Source: Casuarina equisetifolia (lineage: Eukaryota; Streptophyta; Magnoliopsida; Fagales; Casuarinaceae). Taken from it: a stretch of DNA of 64,000 nucleotides. Each line of letters begins with the position of its first letter. The first letter of the stretch is position 1. Location: contig CM052354.1 of assembly GCA_028551475.1 (NCBI GenBank), positions 1,409,391 to 1,473,390 of the forward strand, read 5' to 3'. A program made the translations under genes and the position numbers. Under the pieces are notes generated by a model. That model did not search any database. It was given only the letters and a program-made list of their open reading frames with translations, and was not told the DNA's origin. Shown one piece after another: positions 22,744 through 35,451 of the stretch.

Positions 22744-24647
22744 ATGGCCAATCCGAATGTTCTGCAAGTTATCATTAATGAGTATTTGATTGCTGGTGAA
22801 GCAGGAAACGTTCAACAGTTGTACGCCTTGATGGAACAAAATGCAGGTGTTTTGGAGCAAATCGACAGTACTCCGTTCGCGGAGACACCTTTGCAGCGTG
22901 CTGCAGAAGGAGGGCATGTCCTGTTTGCAGGCGAGATCATGGTATTAAAGCCATCGTTTTCTAGGAAGTTGACTGCGGAAGGTCTCACACCTCTACATCT
23001 CGCTTTGAAACGAATAATTAGAGTGCATGATGATTTGCAAAATGGAGGCATCAACCCCGCTCAAGACGACGACTTCCTTGCTTTGCGAACAAATCTTCGC
23101 AATGTGGTGCTTCGTTTACTTCAGTTTGATAAAGAGCTTGCACGCGTTAAAGGAGGGGAGGGTTGGACTCCTTTCCATTATGCAGCTAGAATAGGAGATC
23201 TTGAGCTTTTGATTGAAATTATAATTATTTTTCCAATGTCTATTTTAGATGTGACAGTTACTAGTATGACTGCTTTACATATTGCCCTAGAATATCGCAA
23301 GCCTGATGCTTTTTTGATGTTGTACGAATGGATTTACCTTACTTCGTGTAACAATGCCTTTTGGGAGAGACACGAATTGCGAAATTGGCGGGCTGAAGCA
23401 GACAGAGAACTCAGTAATCAGACAACGCCTGGCCAACGTAAGTCTTATTTAGAATTTTTTTTTGGATTAAAAAGAAAAAGAGAGTGAGAATAGAATTGGT
23501 ATGATAAAGATTTGACTCACAGACGTTGGTGGTTCTAAGGACTCACTTCTAAAAAAAATTAGCTTCTAACACTTTCAAAAATAAGCTCATATGATATCAC
23601 AACAAATTCACATACTAATAATCTCTTGAAGTTGTCTTTGTAAATATGAAACTAGATAGAAAGTGTTTGAGTTGACACCTAAATTGCCCTTGCATGTATC
23701 ACTTCTATTTGCTTTATTTGGATTCCATTCTTCACATAATATATTTTACTCAAATTATGGTGTCGCCTCTGACAATTTTGTTGTTAAAGTTATTTTTGTT
23801 GTAGAACACTTCAAAACATGCTGAGAAATGATTTCTTCTACTACTGATATTTAGTTTTTTATATTATTTTCTTCTATTAATATATTACTTGCCTCTTTTT
23901 TTTTTTTCAACTTTTGGGAGGGGAAGGTGTTATAGTATAGACTATTTTGAGTGTCTAGATTTTAATTATGCAATTCTACAATGAGGGGGATGGGAGGTAG
24001 TTATTGAATTACTGAGTCAACTCTGTCTCAGTCTCAGCTTTTAGAGGGAATTAATTATATTTGACATCTTGCAATTGGGAACTCAGGAGGACTATGATGA
24101 GATTGTTGTTATGCTACGCCGTGACCCAATTGCAGGAAGTTCACTTTTCAAGCTCACTGAAGAAACTCGAAATGCTTTGTTGGTGGTTGTTGCATTGCTT
24201 GTAACAATCAACTTTCAAGTATTACTCACCCCTCCAGTAGGAACTTGGCAAGATGATTCAAAGTCACACCGTGCTGGGACAGCAATCATGGGCACTTACT
24301 ATTTGGAAGTACTCAATTATTTAAATGCTGGATCCTCTATGTTTTTAGTGTTGGCAGGAATCTTCCTCCTGCCGAGTTCGCTTCTTAGCATGCTTTGCTT
24401 CATTCCCATTTGTTTACTTGTTGGGTTTTTTGTCATATCACGAAGCGTCACAAACCCAAATCATGAACATGGCCTCAAAAATTATTTTAAAGGGGTCTTC
24501 CTTTTGGATGTTGGGGTAGTTATTATTGGCCTTATAGGCATTTGGTTTTTTAAGGTCGCAATTTTCCGGATGCAGCAACTGGAGATCCTAACTCGCTTCG
24601 TGTACCGAGTATTTTGCCTAGGGTGGCGCAGACGCATTGCCATCTAG
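22744..24647 (+). CDS. A2: ankyrin-repeat PGG-domain membrane protein (ACD6-like), possibly frameshifted
   Basis: Two exons: 22744-23437 (ankyrin part) and 24087-24647 (membrane part). The start is ATG 22744 (MANPNVLQVIINEY), homologous to the A5 start. Ankyrin repeats include TPLQRAAEGGHVLFAGEIM, GLTPLHLALK and WTPFHYAARIGDLELLIEI. Exon 2 begins EDYDEIVVMLRRDP and holds the PGG domain with about four membrane spans; the signature TPPGG reads TPPVG. Family role: plasma-membrane/ER ankyrin proteins of defence and stress signalling (ACD6, ITN1 in Arabidopsis). Odd: the GT donor at 23438 gives a one-base phase that does not join in frame to the AG before 24087, while paralogues join in phase 0. 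About 11 nt present in A5 seem missing before the donor. It may be a pseudogene or use another donor. Confidence 0.72.
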
Positions 24648-25546
24648 AACCAAACTTCCCACTTCTTAGATCAGTCGCCCTTCTCCGAACCACTCTATCT
24701 TTCAAAATAAGGTTGAATGTTTGTATGCCACAGTTCTTGAGAGTGAAATTTGAAAGTGTTGTGTGAGAATCATTCTGCAAGTGATTGTATCAATTTGTCA
24801 CGTATCTACTCCAGTTATTGTATCAGTGTATTTGCAATCTAATAAAGTATGTTTTCAAAGAAACTTTTCCAATCGATTAATTCTTTCGTCTATTGAACTA
24901 ATTGAAAAACATTAAACCAAGTAAATATGAATGCAACGTCCCCCAAATTCTCAACACAAGTGGGTTTAGATGTCATGTACGCCATTCCAAGCACCTTGCC
25001 AAGACGTGGGACTGTACCATGGACATAAAGGCATTCCTTGTCCAGGCTTGCACCATTAGACAGAAAAGCACATTTAGATCGCAATGAACATAACTTCCCT
25101 GGAAGTGTTATCATCATCACATAAAATTGGAAATGAGGTCAACGCGCTTATTGGGAATTTCGGTGCAATATGCTTTATGCAGTAAGTAAACGGGTTGAAT
25201 AAAACAGCAATGCTAGGGAAGCTGAAAACAGCTATCAATGCAAACAAGGAACAACAATGTTGTGAAACAAAAATTTTTGTTTGCTTCATAGAAGAGTTTC
25301 TTATACAACCTATATCATTCCAAAGCTTTAAAACGTAAATACAGCCTAAAGTTTTTGCAGCAAATACTAGCCAATTGGCTAAGGTAAACATAGAAAACTA
25401 GAAACTGAACCTGTCCTACAAACACTGCAGCTCCAGACTTTCATGAATAGTCGGAAAAGATTGCAGGCGCATGCTCTTACCAGAACAAAACTCAAACAGC
25501 TCATTAGTATGGGTTCTGCGTACAGCCTTAGCATAAGCAAAGCAAT
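24648..25546 (+). other. Space between convergent genes A2 and A7
   Basis: 3' flank of A2, with a block near 24702-24890 (AATAAGGTTGAATGTTTGTATGCCACAG, cut here in two phrases as AATAAGGTTGAATG and TTTGTATGCC) shared with 53484-53640 after A5, then the 3' flank of the minus-strand gene. No separate gene. The open frame on the minus strand at 25074-25391 also exists at 53894-54142, so this too is part of the duplicated segment. Confidence 0.6.
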
Positions 25547-26545
25547 CTATGAAAGAGTTGGGTGGGAGAATTTTCCGTCCGGATGAAAGGCGTTAACAAG
25601 ATTTTTTTGCTTATAACTCAGAAGGAACTGCAACAGCAGAATCATCAGAACAAAGAAGATGGAAAAAATGAAGTAGTTCACAGATCCACCGGTTATCCAC
25701 TTCAGCCAAAAAGGTGACCTGGGAACTATGATAAGCGCAGTTGCGATAAAATATAAAGAGAGGAGATGAAAGGGCAGGTTGATCAGCCCACTTTTAAGAT
25801 CACAAGGGAGGAGAACGAATATTACAAGAACCGTAGCAAAAAAGCTTAGAAGATCCGGAGCTGCAACTACAAGGAAAGTGTGCTGTGACATGGTAGACGG
25901 AGCAATGCCATTGGGGACAACAGCCGAAACTCCTCCAAGGGGGGTTCACCATTAGTTGAAATGGGACCATAAAAAACAACACAACAGCTACCATCAAGAT
26001 AATACGAGATTCATTTGACATATTATTTTTTTGACGAAGAAAAAATATGTAAAGCTTTTCATTAATTAGCACAGAAGATTTAAAATATTCCATCGGAGAT
26101 GAAACTTTCGAGAGAAGGAAGTATTGAAAGTCTAGCATGTTGTAGCATATCCTTAATCTCCTCCCCTTAAGCAATGTCAAATACTGTTTAAGCTCCAAAA
26201 TTCACAACACTTAAATCAATTTTACAGACAAAGCATGGCTTCAAATCCAATAACAACCAAACTACCTACAAGAGAAGGAAAAAACAACATTTGATAGTAA
26301 GGATTTTTCGAATCTTACATGCTAGAGATAGGATCTTAGATACATTGTTTTGACTCAAAACTTCCAAACCAATCACGACTCATCAGTCTTTCTTATTAAT
26401 GTTCCAATTATGAATCCTTATAGTAGGCAAATAAATCTCCATTGGAGTAATTTATTCTACTTTATTACAAAAATGAGAGGTGCGTACTTACCTCCGGTAG
26501 ATTTTTGACTACTGCAATGTGCAAAAAAGTATTGCCTTTGTCATA
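25547..26545 (-). pseudogene. A7: minus-strand ankyrin-PGG gene, dead
   Basis: Homologue of A6 (54304-55862). Exon 2 would start at 26265 after a CTTGTAG acceptor. It has TAA codons in the homologous frame, a frameshift near 26130, and a second one at the PGG motif near 25950 (NPPWRSFG in place of NPLGGVSG; an extra C). The last 114 codons (25547-25891; SQHTFLVVAAPDLLSFFATV on) keep the membrane spans and the FHPDGKFSH tail. Exon 1 survives only as its last codons with a clean donor GTAAGT (26486-26491). It is then cut at 26546 by an LTR element. No function expected. Confidence 0.8.
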
Positions 26546-27616
26546 TGTCATGACCTAAGGGCCAGTTCAAGGCCCAACTAGTGAGAGAAGGCCTTCCATA
26601 AAGGAAGGTCCAACAGAGGAGTAGATATGGGAGGAGGGCACGATTCTTGAAGGGGGTATCTGAGAAGTGAAGAACCCTAGTTTCTATAGATTGTCATTGG
26701 TGGCATGACTAGGAGTAGTGCTATTAACTTGTTAGTGTAATCCTTAGTTAATGTAGTGATAGATCTCAAAGGGTACTAGTGTAAGGTTGTAGCAAGGTTG
26801 TAAAGTAGTGAATGTAATCTTTAGTTCATCAATGAAGGCTTGGTTCTGTGATACTTGCTGGTTCTTGTGATTGTGAGCTGTTTGTGTGTGATTTGGAGAA
26901 GCAGGAGCTTTGATCATAACAAGTGGTATCTGAAGCAAGGTTCTGTCACCTGTAATTAGAAACAAGTCCTGTATAGCCATGGAATCTCGGATGAATTTCG
27001 TGGAAGCCAAGTTGGAAGAGATGCATAGAAGCTTTATAAGCTCGTTCAGCTCCATGGCACAAATCATGGAGAATTAACGCCAGATGCTCGAGCATTTGGT
27101 CTTGAACAAAGGAAAACAACCCTAGTTTAAACTAGCACAAACTAAGTTGGAACCAGGATTAACAGATGCGAACCAAGAAGTTTCTGTTCTAAAATAGACT
27201 TCTCCAGCCGAGCCTAAAGCAAACCTAGTATTGCCAATTAAGACGCCAACGTCTACACAGGAGTTGCTCCAGTCTATCTACCAGCAAGCGGGTTTCTGTC
27301 GAGTTATAGCACAACACATGGTAGGTCGTCGTCAAACTGGAGTGAGAGGTCCCAACTTAGGAGCAGCTTGGAAAAGGTCAAATAGATGCCAGAAGAGTTG
27401 CTAGAGTCATCACCGGAAGCGTCTAAGTGAAGGGCAACAGAGAAAAGACAAAAAGCATGGGGTGGGGAAAGTGCGACACAATCATCATGTAGGAGATTCC
27501 GACAACCGGACTGTGAACGGTGCCCCATGCGCAGCTAACGAAGAATGGCAGTGGCCTGATCTACACGATGGACCAATCATCAGAAAATCCTTCATGCACC
27601 GAGTATGGCTACTGTG
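26546..27616 (+). mobile_element. Gypsy-3: truncated LTR retrotransposon, 5' LTR plus gag remnant
   Basis: The probable 5' LTR is 26546-26921 (TGTCATGACC...TCATAACA). It is followed by AG and the primer-binding-site-like TGGTATCTGAAGC at 26924. A gag start at ATG 26980 (MESRMNFVEAKLEEMHRSF) is broken by several stops. No protease, pol or second LTR was found. It sits in exon 1 of pseudogene A7, and the rest of that exon is missing on its far side, so a deletion accompanied or followed insertion. The right end is approximate. Confidence 0.6.
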
Positions 27617-30000
27617 TTGGGTTGGTCCAACCCATATTCAGGATTTATTATTGAGTCTTATTAGGGTAATGTTGCCCTAAGTTTTTTAATTTTTGACTTT
27701 ATAACAAGTCATCTAAGTACTTCAATTATAAGAAAGATATTTAATTTGTTTGTCCAGAAACAATCACATCTTCTTGTTATTACTTTAAATATGAAAATAT
27801 GAGGTTTTGTTTATGATGTGGAAAGACAGCATAGTTCCTATCTTGCTTTATTTAATTGAGTTGTACATAGGAATTGGAAAAAATAAGAACTCTACCTATT
27901 TTGTATTACATTTGAAAAGCTGTACGAAGGAGACTGCATTATGACACACGCTGGACATACATTGCTTGTGGGAAACAATGAATCGAGTGTCAGTCACTTC
28001 AGTATCACTAATGTATTGCTTTCACGCATGAAGTGTTTTCTCTTGTTGTGAGTGAAAGAATATATTGAAACTCCGTATGTGTCACATATTCTCATATATT
28101 GCCATGTCTCTTCTCTCTCTAGCTATCTTGTAAAAGGAAACAGTTTATTGGCGAAAAAAAAAAAGTTCTTGTACGTTCACTTGATCTACTTTTAAAAACT
28201 TTTATGATGAAAAAAACAGTAATTGCATCTCTATTGTTAACGAAAGTGCAAAGATAATTCTCTCCAACAAGCAACAATTGTTGTAGTACCATTCTAAAAA
28301 GGATGGCTTTAAATTGACACATTAAATTTTTTTCAAAGGTTTTAAAATATTTTGTCTTCCAATTTTAGCTATTAAAAGCTTTCTTTGTGAATCCAAAAAT
28401 AGATTTTTCCCATATGATTCCCTTAAAACAATTTTTTTTAAATCTTAAATAGGACATTAAGCCTAGTTATCTTTTTTAAAGACTTTCTTAACAATAATGT
28501 ACAAAGTTAAAGTGACTTCTACACAACCACTGATGAAAAGTGATGAAATTTATTTTATATATATATATTTAATGTTAAAGCAGATATAAAATTTTAGTAG
28601 AGGGCCATGCCCTTTTTCAAAAGTTTCACGTTGCTACATAATTTAATGTTTCGAGTACCCATTAGATGAGGATTTACTTTTTCTACAGTGCAGAGTGGAG
28701 ATCCTTTCTCCCGGCCACAACGGAAAGGAATTGCCTTTTGCCAAAGACAATTGATTTAAGGTACTTATTTAATATTATAGCTGAAGAAGTAGATAAAACA
28801 AATTGAAAAATGGACCAACTGTTAATGATTGCATGCACGAGGAACCCTTATTCTGAAGTTGAGTGGCGAACACGACTACACGGAAAGCAAGTTCCTTTTG
28901 ACGTCGACTCCTACCAAATCGAAAGCCAATTCCATGGGAACAGTTATTTTATTCATTTCATACTGATCTTTCTTTCCTCATCTTTAGAGAAAAGCCGTGT
29001 CCACAAGGCTACGGAGTAAGGAACCGTCTTTTCGCCGACCCATCTAAAGTGAAAGAAGAAAGTGAGATAAAAGAGAGTTGAAAGGAAAGCCGAGTTTTTC
29101 TCCGAAGTTGAGTGGGGTTCGGATGCCTGCAGTGAAAGTAAATTCTTTTTTGACGAAGAGAGCCTGATAAGAGTTTATTTACTTTTTCTTTTTCAAGATG
29201 TTTGTTTATATGACCTTCGTTCTCCGTGTAGGCAGGTGAAGGCAAAAACCATTACTAAAATCCATTTGGTGGGAGGGTGGAACGTAGGCTTGCGTCCTGC
29301 TGCTACGGCGATTGAAATCCAGTAGAAAACCAGTAGATTGTTATGGATGGTATTCAATGTTTTTCTTTTTTTCTTTTTTCAATAGTCTACTTTAATTCGG
29401 AACTATATGAGAGTTACATCCTATTCTTAGACCGACGGAAAGCATTGTTGGCTTGTTCACCTTGAATTAAGTATCAATTCTCCATCCCAAATAGGATTTG
29501 TTGAAAGTGAGGAAAAGAAAACAAATTTCACAATTCCACCGGAAGAGCATTTTTATCTTCAAATTAATTACTTGTTTAAACAGTTACTGATTTTGTGTGC
29601 TTTTGCCAAAGGATTAGTAATTTGTGATGGATAATCTTCAAAGGAGATGATGATTGTTTCAGTGGTTTTTCTTAAATATAATTCAATACAGAAACTTTGT
29701 GCAAAAAATGTAAATTATTTAAACATAGATAAGGATCATTACTTTCTAATATAAAAATTTTGCCATTAACACTATCGCATGCAAAGTCTACTTTGGACGC
29801 AATATGAAAAAGTGTAAAATGGACACTTTTCTACACATTAAGCACATCTTAAGGACTTAAAATTAAACAAAAGTTTAAGTGAATTAACTTGGGCCCTATT
29901 ATGATATTAAATTAGAAAGCTTAAAATTCAATTTAAAAATTAACTCATGAGTTGGGAAGCATAGGTTGCAAACTAGGCTACGATATTGTTTTTAAAAGTA
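27617..30000. other. Intergenic stretch without a recognisable gene
   Basis: At 27617 the sequence begins TGTTGGGTTGG with a short palindrome (TGGGTTGG / CCAACCCA), which could be the start of another LTR, but no partner was seen. A short AT-rich run lies at 28550-28570. Near 28854 and 29104 two stretches share GAAGTTGAGTGG followed by similar text ending TTTTGACG, so an old internal duplication is likely. A 69-codon ATG frame at 28810-29019 is unlike anything I know. Confidence 0.5.
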
Positions 30001-31039
30001 AATATGGTAGCTTAATAATTTGTCCCACTATTTAAGAAATAAATTGAGTTGCAGCTTGACATTTAGAAGATCAAGAAATAAAAACCAGCTAGTGTACAAA
30101 CTCCTAAAAATTGTTATAGCAATTGACATGGAGGAAGGACGAAAATCGAGTCAAGTCAAGAATCTTGTGTCGTCCTTTACCGAGAATCCGGCCTCTCATT
30201 GGATTGTCTCCAACTTAACCATTGAACAACTCTATTCCTTGGATAACAAGCCTCAAACTACTTTAAAACTAACCCAAATGGATACAGAGGTGACAAAGTC
30301 TTGGGGATGAACAATGTTGATGTGGTGACATTGTCCCACCAACCTTAATCCTATCCCAGTTGCTGAAGGAAGCTTCCCAAGAAGTTGCTATTTAATGAAG
30401 GCGACAACTAATATGATAACCTTATCCTAAATGTTATGTAAACTTCCTAGAAGGTTATGAAGTATATGAAAAAGGGTAGCACCTCTTTATTCTCAAAAGA
30501 TGATCCATTTGGAAGCATCATCCCTTCGACCATTAACAATTCTCACTTCTGAGTAATGAGCCTCAAATTGAAGACATTTGAAGACATTTTCCTTTGCTTT
30601 ACCTAAATAATTTGAGACATTTTGAGCATGATAATAATGTTTGGAGCTTTAAGAATTCTGAAAATTTTATTATGGACCTTCGTTGATAAGTAATAAACAG
30701 TGATCATGTTTGTTTTTAGCTGATTGTAAGAATGCATTTGTGAGAACTCTAATCAGTTGTGCTGATTGTGAATTTTTAAAAAAATATATCTATGTATTGG
30801 GAACCAGTGCAATATTTCTTTTAGAATTTCTAGCAGTCTACTTCAACATTTAGGCAAGTATTTCTTTTAGATTCCTGACATCAGGCGTTTGACGCCATCT
30901 CATCCGGTGAATTCTGAAACTTGTTATTCAGACGTTTATGGTTGGGCAAACGACAAAGTTGGAAGAAACAGCACCAAAAAACAAAAAAAGAAAAAAAAAA
31001 AGGGAAAGGGTGACGGAATATCCATATTTGAGCCACTCC
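30001..31039 (+). other. Upstream region of A3, no convincing gene
   Basis: A 60-codon ATG frame at 30128-30310 (MEEGRKSSQVKNLVSSF...) has more protein-like codon use than its surroundings but matches no family I recognise, and it has no visible partner exons. The remaining DNA is AT-rich 5' flank of A3. Confidence 0.45.
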
Positions 31040-31046
31040 TATAAAA
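31040..31046 (+). promoter_or_regulatory. TATA box of A3
   Basis: TATAAAA in CACTCCTATAAAACCGGAGG, 97 bp before the ATG. The following GGATGCCGG is shared with the A4 promoter. Confidence 0.75.
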
Positions 31047-31136
31047 CCGGAGGATGCCGGCTCACAGATTTGCCCATAGTACTTCACAGTTTCCCCATTT
31101 TCTATAGCTTTAAAGCCATTTTCTCTTAACCATCTG

Positions 31137-33147
31137 ATGGCCGATCAGGGTGAGCCGCAACCTATCAGTCAACGGTGTTGGAAAGCTGCTGAAGACGGAA
31201 ACGTTGAAGACTTGTACAGCTCGATAAAGGGAGACCGGAGCGTTTTGGACGAGATCCACAATACTCCGTTTTCGGAGACACTTTTGCACAGGGCTGCAGG
31301 AAAAGGACATGTCTCATTTGCCCTCGAGATCATGGCATTAAAGCCGTCGTTGTCTCGGAGGCTAGATGAAGATGGTTTCACACCTCTACACCTTACTTTG
31401 CAAGAAAAACGGAGAGTGGATCTTGCTTTGTTACCAGAACAACCTGACCCGAACACTCCCTTGCAAGAAATCCAAGCCGAACCAAACCAAGCTTTGCAAC
31501 AACCCAACCCAAACCCTGCTTTGCGACCAACACAGTCCACACCGACCCATGCTTTGCAATCAAATCTACACACCATGGTGCTCTGTTTACTTGAGTTTGA
31601 TAAGGATCTTGCCCGTCTTAAAGGAAGGGGGGGTCTAACTCCTTCTCATTACGCTGCCCAAATAGGAGATCTTGAAGTTTTGATTGAAATTCTTATTGCT
31701 TGTCCAATGGCTATTCTAGATGTGACTGCTCTGAGTGAAACTATTCTACATGTTGCCCTGAAACATGACAAGCTTGGAACTTTTCAATTGCTGAAGAGAT
31801 GGCTTAGTCAAGTTACGTATAAAGAAGCCTTTTTGTGGAGACAAAAATTACAAAATTGGAAGGATGTAGAAGGTGATACTTTCTCAGATATTGAAAGAAG
31901 GCTGAATTTATCCCAGGCAAGTTTTCTTTACTTATGTTTTCTACTAAAGGAGAATAGAATTGATATAACAAATATTTGACTTCATAATGGTGAATGGTCA
32001 TAGTGATTCACCACTACAAAAGATAGGCTCTTAATGCTTACAAGAATAAACTTATCTAATACCATAACAAATTTAAGAACAAATAATCTCTCCAAATTAT
32101 TTTTGTGTGCATAAAAATAATGAACACAAGTGACTTGAGTTGACAACCTTTTTGATTAATCTAAGGTTAACTATAAAAATAAACAAAATTAAGCACACAA
32201 GTTACTTGATTTGACACTCAAATTTTCTTGAGTATACTTCTTATATTCTTCATTTGGATTTGATTCTTAACATAATATATTTTGTTAGAAATTCATATCA
32301 TTTACTTTCCTATAATCTTGTGAAACTTTTTATTATTATAATTTGGGAATGAAAAAAATAAATAAATCAAGTGTCTAAAATTCACAAACCACAAAAAATT
32401 AGAAAATATTTTTTTCTGATCAATTATAAACACTTTTTTCATAACTTTTAATTTTTGCATTCTTGAAAGTACGGTGATGCTATTAAATATCTTGTTGTTA
32501 AATTTGTTTTTATTGTATTGAACTGGAAAACATGCTTAGAAGTTTTCTTTTCCTTTTTTTATAACTTTTGCCGCCCGGGTGGCGGGGAGTGTTCTATTTA
32601 TTAGACCATTTTATAGATTTTGAGATTATAATGGGGCATCTGTACACTATGAGGTGAGGGGGTTATCGAACTGTGGAGTTGATTTAAACTAATGATTGGA
32701 GAGTCTTTTGACATCTTGCTACCGCGGACACAGGTGGACGACCCAGGGATTAATCTTCTGCTACGCCGTGACCCCGCTCTAGCTGATCCATTTTTTAAAT
32801 TCCCAGAAGAAGTTCGCAACGCTCTGCTGGTGGTTGTTGTGCTACTTCTAACACTCACATTCCAAATGATACTCACCCCACCCGGAGGAATTTGGCAAGA
32901 AGATAAACTGTCAGATCGTGCCGGGACAACAATAATGGGCAGTCTTCCTTTTAAAATACTTGCAATGCTTTGTTCTGCATCCTTTGCTTTCTCATTCGTG
33001 ACAGCAGTCCTACTCCTCCCTAGGTCGCGTCTTAGCCTTTTTTGTGCCATTCCATTTTGTTTACTTTCCGGGTATTTTCTAATGTCTCTTCTTATCCTAG
33101 ATCCAGGTCCTAAAGATACCAACCATCAAAGGAATGAAAAGTTCTGA
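31137..33147 (+). CDS. A3: ankyrin-repeat PGG-domain protein (ACD6-like), C-terminus frameshifted
   Basis: Exon 1 is 31137-31916 (260 codons from MADQGEPQP) and exon 2 is 32734-33147 (137 codons). They join in phase 0 through an intron with a GC donor (GCAAGT) and CACAG acceptor. Ankyrin repeats: FSETLLHRAAGKGHVSFALE, GFTPLHLTLQ, GLTPSHYAAQIGDLEVLIEI and the following ALSETILHVALKHDK. A Pro/Asn/Gln-rich insert (about residues 100-142) is built from tandem coding repeats. Exon 2 has the PGG signature (ILTPPGGIW) and three membrane spans, then ends early at TGA. The expected fourth span is still readable in another frame to 33244 (VYSILVFATSVVVLG), so a one-base indel near 33110-33130 truncated it. 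Expected role is membrane-anchored defence or stress signalling. Whether the short form works is unknown. Confidence 0.8.
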
Positions 33148-33308
33148 ATTGGTACCGATGATTGTTTACTCCATTTTGGTCTTTGCGACATCCGTTGTTG
33201 TACTTGGCACTTCTGGAGGAGGTATTCTAATATCCAGAGCCTAGCAGGTAGTGGGGAAACTGCGCCTCCAACTAGCAACAAACTTCCCTCTCTTTTTCCA
33301 GCCACACT

Positions 33309-33350
<42 letters not shown>

Positions 33351-33800
33351 TCTCCCTCGTTTCATCCACCTCTTGCCGCCGCTCGTTAACCCACAATTCG
33401 TCTTTTCTTCTCCGAAAAATCCATCCACCTTATTACTCCTCCCTTTCTCACATCTCATTCGTTGTCTCCCACTGTCTCGCCAACCCTCTCGTGCAATCTC
33501 TTCCTCTGCTTCGTTGCTCTCTAAGCCAGCTGTCCATCACCAAACAGCCGTTATCTGCCAACATAGGTTAAGAAAGTCTGCTGAACTCTCTGTCACTGTC
33601 TATAAATGCAGTTACAGCGACCTTGGGTCTCCATCATATATGGTTGAACGTTTTAACTATAGGGAACAGTTCAACGCACTGTACTTTTAATTATTATGAG
33701 TGAATGGTGTACCAATGATTCTGTGAGTGAGTTCGTGAGATGTCTAATTAGGTATTCATAGTTGTGGAACTTCTTATTGCGTATGGGTGATTCAATGAAG
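33148..33800 (+). other. 3' flank/UTR of A3 with a CT microsatellite
   Basis: (CT)n lies at about 33314-33342. The text around CTGTCTCGCCAACCCTCTC (33470) and GTGATGTCTAATTAG-like text (33735) matches the region after A4 (40735, 40985), so A3 and A4 share a 3' UTR origin. The open frames here come from the pyrimidine-rich repeat and are not genes. Confidence 0.6.
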
Positions 33801-34385
33801 GATTTATTTTAGAAAATTTCCAGCTTACTATTCCAACAATCCCACTTGCTGTGTTGAGCAAGAGCACAGAATAAGAGTCACGGTAATCATGATGGAGCTT
33901 TTGCAAATTGTGATTATGGCATGGTATCTGATAAAAGTAGAATTTGAGGAGAAACGGTGAAGCTCCTTTCATTGATCGGAAATGTGTATACACGGCCTCT
34001 ACCAACATAATGGGTTGGCGGCTGCTAAGGGAGAAATAAAAACAAGTGCTTTACATGCCTACAGGCCTTGATGGGCCTCGGATATTATGTGCCCAAAATT
34101 ACAAGTGTGTCCCAACAACAGTTATATTTCAACATGCCCCCTCAAGCTAGTACTCTATAAAGATCATAGACTCCTAGCTTGTCCATGAGGAAATGATGTT
34201 GTATTCCTAGTACCTTTATCAATAGATATGCTAATTGATCATGTGTCGAGATGTATGCAATTCAAATGATTTGCATTGCTATCTTTTCTCTAATGAAATG
34301 GTGATCAATTTTCATTTATTTGATCTTTTCATATAATATAGGATTGGTTGCTATCTTCATCACTAATTCATTATGACAGAGCAAG
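33801..34385 (-). mobile_element. Relict Ty1/copia element 3' end, minus strand
   Basis: The plus-strand ACATGCCCCCTCAAGCTAG at 34133-34151 is the reverse complement of a copia polypurine tract plus the 3' LTR start. DNA left of it to roughly 33800 is the likely LTR. DNA right of it to 34385 is the decayed RNase H end (the region usually encoding the tRNA-like ...HIEIDCHF stretch). It is cut at 34385 by LINE sequence. The left edge is approximate. Confidence 0.55.
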
Positions 34386-35450
34386 GATACAAGTCTAATT
34401 AGAGGTATTATCTCACTAGAACAATTTGATTTTGTTAAGGATAGATCTATCCAAGAAAATATAGCATTGGCTCAAGAAATGATACATGAAGTAAATAAAC
34501 CAATGCCAGGAGGTAATGTAATCATTAGACTTGATATGTCAAAGGCCTATGATAGGTTAAAGTGGTCGTTTTTATTACAAGTTTTACAGAGGTTAGGTTT
34601 CTCTTCACCGTAGACAAACATGATCTATCGTTGTATCTTAAACAATTGGATTTTTATTCAATTACAAGGGAAAAAATTTGGCTTCTTTAAATCCTCCAAA
34701 AGACTTAGACAAGGGAATCCTTTATCTCTAAGTTTATTTATTATTACTCAAAAAGCATTTAGTCAAAAGCTGAAACACCTAATGTAGAATAGAGAGATCG
34801 GTAAATTGAAAGGTACGAATAACTTTGACTATGTCTCACATTTGCTTTAAATAGACAACATGAACATCTTTTTGAATGGTCAAAAATAGTCAATACTTAA
34901 TTTTATAACTTTGTTGAGAGATTATGAATGTTCTAGTGGATAGCTAGTAAATGTCAAGAAATGCAATTTCTTATTGGCGAAAAAAGTTTCTACTTACAAG
35001 AAGTATCACATTAAATAGTGGACAGGTTTTTCATTGATTGATTTACCAATGAAATATTTAGGGGTTCCACTTTTTAAAGGAAGAGCAAAGAGAATATACT
35101 TTGAAAAGCTATTGACAAATATTACAGGGAGAATTCATAATTGGAAAAATCAATTTTTATCTTGTAAGGGGGAACTAGTTTTGATTAAAAGTGTTTTGCT
35201 CTCAATCCACATACATTGTTTGATAGTCGCTAAGGTTCCAAAATCAATCTTGAAAGAAATTAATAAAACTATGGCAGACTTTTTATGGAGAAATAAGGAA
35301 GTTCAAAGAGCACATTGGGTAGGCTAGGATAAAGTTTATTGGCCTTTGGATGAAAGGAGTTTAGGAATAAGAGATATAACTACAGTGATAAACAGTTTAC
35401 AAGTGAAGATGGTGTGAAATTTTATTAAATGTGAATCATTATGAGCATAA
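34386..35450 (+). mobile_element. L1-like LINE reverse transcriptase fragment
   Basis: On the + strand, decayed RT motifs appear in order: LEQFDFVKDRSIQENIALAQ, RLDMSKAYDRLKWSFL (34531-34575), RQGNPLSLSLF near 34710, a ruined FADD box (L*IDNMNIF near 34845), and YLGVPLFKGRAKRIYFE at 35050. LSCKGELVLIKSVLLSI follows. Many stops are present, both ends are missing and no A-tail was seen. A typical 5'- and 3'-truncated plant LINE fossil. Confidence 0.85.
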
Positions 35451-35451
35451 T

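Noticed and set aside
27617-27900. Possible further LTR starting TGTTGGGTTGG with a palindrome
   Set aside because: No partner LTR, primer site or target duplication found; left as a note only.
33251-33690. Plus-strand frames of about 105 codons after A3
   Set aside because: Built on the CT microsatellite and pyrimidine-rich 3' flank shared with A4.
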